A program made the translations under genes and the position numbers. Under the pieces are notes generated by a model, which made no database searches, was not told where the DNA came from, and was given only the letters and a program-made list of their open reading frames with translations. A DNA stretch of 5,716 nucleotides, from assembly GCA_021827225.1 (NCBI GenBank), contig JAKAXG010000328.1, forward strand, positions 1 through 5,716, given 5' to 3'. Positions 5,101 through 5,716 of the stretch are shown here, piece by piece (the stretch's first letter is position 1; each line of letters starts with the position of its first letter). The DNA comes from Actinomycetes bacterium. GTDB taxonomy: Bacteria > Actinomycetota > Acidimicrobiia > Acidimicrobiales > Palsa-688.

Positions 5101-5716
5101 CTACTCGTTCACCCAGGTCCGCAGCTTCTCGGTGGTCTTGGCGAGCAGCCGGGAGATCTGCATCTGGCTGACCCCGACCTCCTCGGCCACCTGGCGCTGG
5201 GTCCATCCGTCGAAGAACAACCGCTTCAGGATGAGCCGCTCCCGGGGCGCCAGCCGGGGCAGGAGCGACACCAGCTGCTGGCGTTCGAGGCTCAGCTCGA
5301 AGCCGCCGTCGACCACCGGCACGTCGCGGCTGGACTCGCCCTCGAACACCCCGACGTCGAGGGACTCGGGCCAGTAGTTGTCACCTGCCTCCATGGCCTC
5401 GAGCACGGCCTCGTCGGTGGTACCCAGGCGGCCGGCGATCTGCTGGATGGTCGGCGAGCAGGCCAGTTCCTGGGTGAGGGCCTCCCGGGCCTCCTTGACG
5501 GCCAGGTAGCTCTCCTGGACCGACCGGGGCACCCGCATCATCCAGGTCTTGTCCCGGAAGTGGCGCTTGATCTCCCCGAGGATGCTGGCGGTGGCGTAGG
5601 TCGAGAACGACGTCTCCCGGCCCGGGTCGAAGCGGCGGGCCGCCTTGAGCAGCGCCAGCATGGCCACCTGCTCGAGGTCCTCCTTCGATTCCCCGTGGTG
5701 GGAGAACCGGCGGGCC
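5101..5716 (-). CDS. SigB/SigF-type RNA polymerase sigma factor (5' end outside window)
   Basis: Alternative sigma-70 factor that directs RNA polymerase to a dedicated promoter set. 204 complete residues are visible, and the reading frame stays open to the right edge (beginning ARRFSHHGESKEDLEQVAML), so the N-terminus lies beyond the window. Region 2 occupies visible residues 1 to about 68, with the core RFDPGRETSFSTYATASILG followed by EIKRHFRDKTWMMRVPR. That block is typical of the SigB/SigF/SigG group rather than of SigA or ECF factors. Region 3 covers about 69-120. Region 4 covers about 145-200, with the helix-turn-helix TQRQVAEEVGVSQMQISRLL. The internal GTG at 5667 lies inside region 2 and is not a credible start. 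Stop is TAG at 5103-5101. No anti-sigma factor gene is visible downstream; one could lie upstream. The downstream gene starts 59 bases later on the same strand, so read-through is possible. The family call is secure, but the regulon and exact subtype are not. Confidence 0.95.
   Translation of the reverse strand, partial: ARRFSHHGESKEDLEQVAMLALLKAARRFDPGRETSFSTYATASILGEIKRHFRDKTWMMRVPRSVQESYLAVKEAREALTQELACSPTIQQIAGRLGTTDEAVLEAMEAGDNYWPESLDVGVFEGESSRDVPVVDGGFELSLERQQLVSLLPRLAPRERLILKRLFFDGWTQRQVAEEVGVSQMQISRLLAKTTEKLRTWVNE

Overview
The window is very GC-rich and every convincing gene lies on the minus strand. A high-GC actinomycete, most likely of the class Acidimicrobiia, fits best. The reasons are strong G/C bias at third codon positions, a SigB/SigF-type sigma factor, and a tandem run of 42-residue repeats with the core GYWLVASDGGIFAFGDA, which I associate with secreted proteins of Acidimicrobiia. 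No tRNA, rRNA, CRISPR array, insertion sequence or phage gene was seen.

In order of transcription (right to left): the 3' part of a sigma factor gene (5716-5101, start outside the window); a 59-base spacer; then a compact six-gene run. This run is a membrane-anchored thioredoxin-fold protein with a CATC site (5041-4259), a 154-residue protein of unknown function (4262-3798), a MauE-family membrane protein (3801-3271), a Tat-exported protein joining a MauA-like domain of 26 cysteines to six propeller-like repeats (3274-1901), a polytopic membrane protein with an N-terminal SPCG motif distantly like CcdA/DsbD/MauF (1888-1058), and a lipoprotein (1061-588). Four of the five junctions in the run are 4-base start/stop overlaps. 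The fifth has a 12-base gap with a strong ribosome binding site that overlaps the upstream stop codon.

A 116-base spacer rich in GC hairpins follows. After it come a 45-residue single-pass membrane protein (471-334) and, 9 bases on, the start of a Rossmann-fold NAD(P)-binding protein that runs off the left edge (324-1).

The six-gene run looks like a reduced and rearranged relative of the methylamine utilization (mau) genes. It has counterparts of MauD (thioredoxin-like), MauE, MauA (cysteine-rich small subunit with Tat leader) and possibly MauF. No separate MauB heavy chain or MauG di-heme enzyme is visible. The MauA-like domain is instead fused to a repeat domain that could itself form a beta-propeller, the fold of MauB. 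My working model is a dedicated export and disulfide-forming machine for one extracellular, disulfide-rich protein: MauD-like and MauE-like proteins, perhaps with the SPCG protein, handle thiol chemistry at the membrane, and the lipoprotein may be an envelope partner. Whether the product is an enzyme with a tryptophan-derived cofactor or a structural or binding protein cannot be decided from this sequence.
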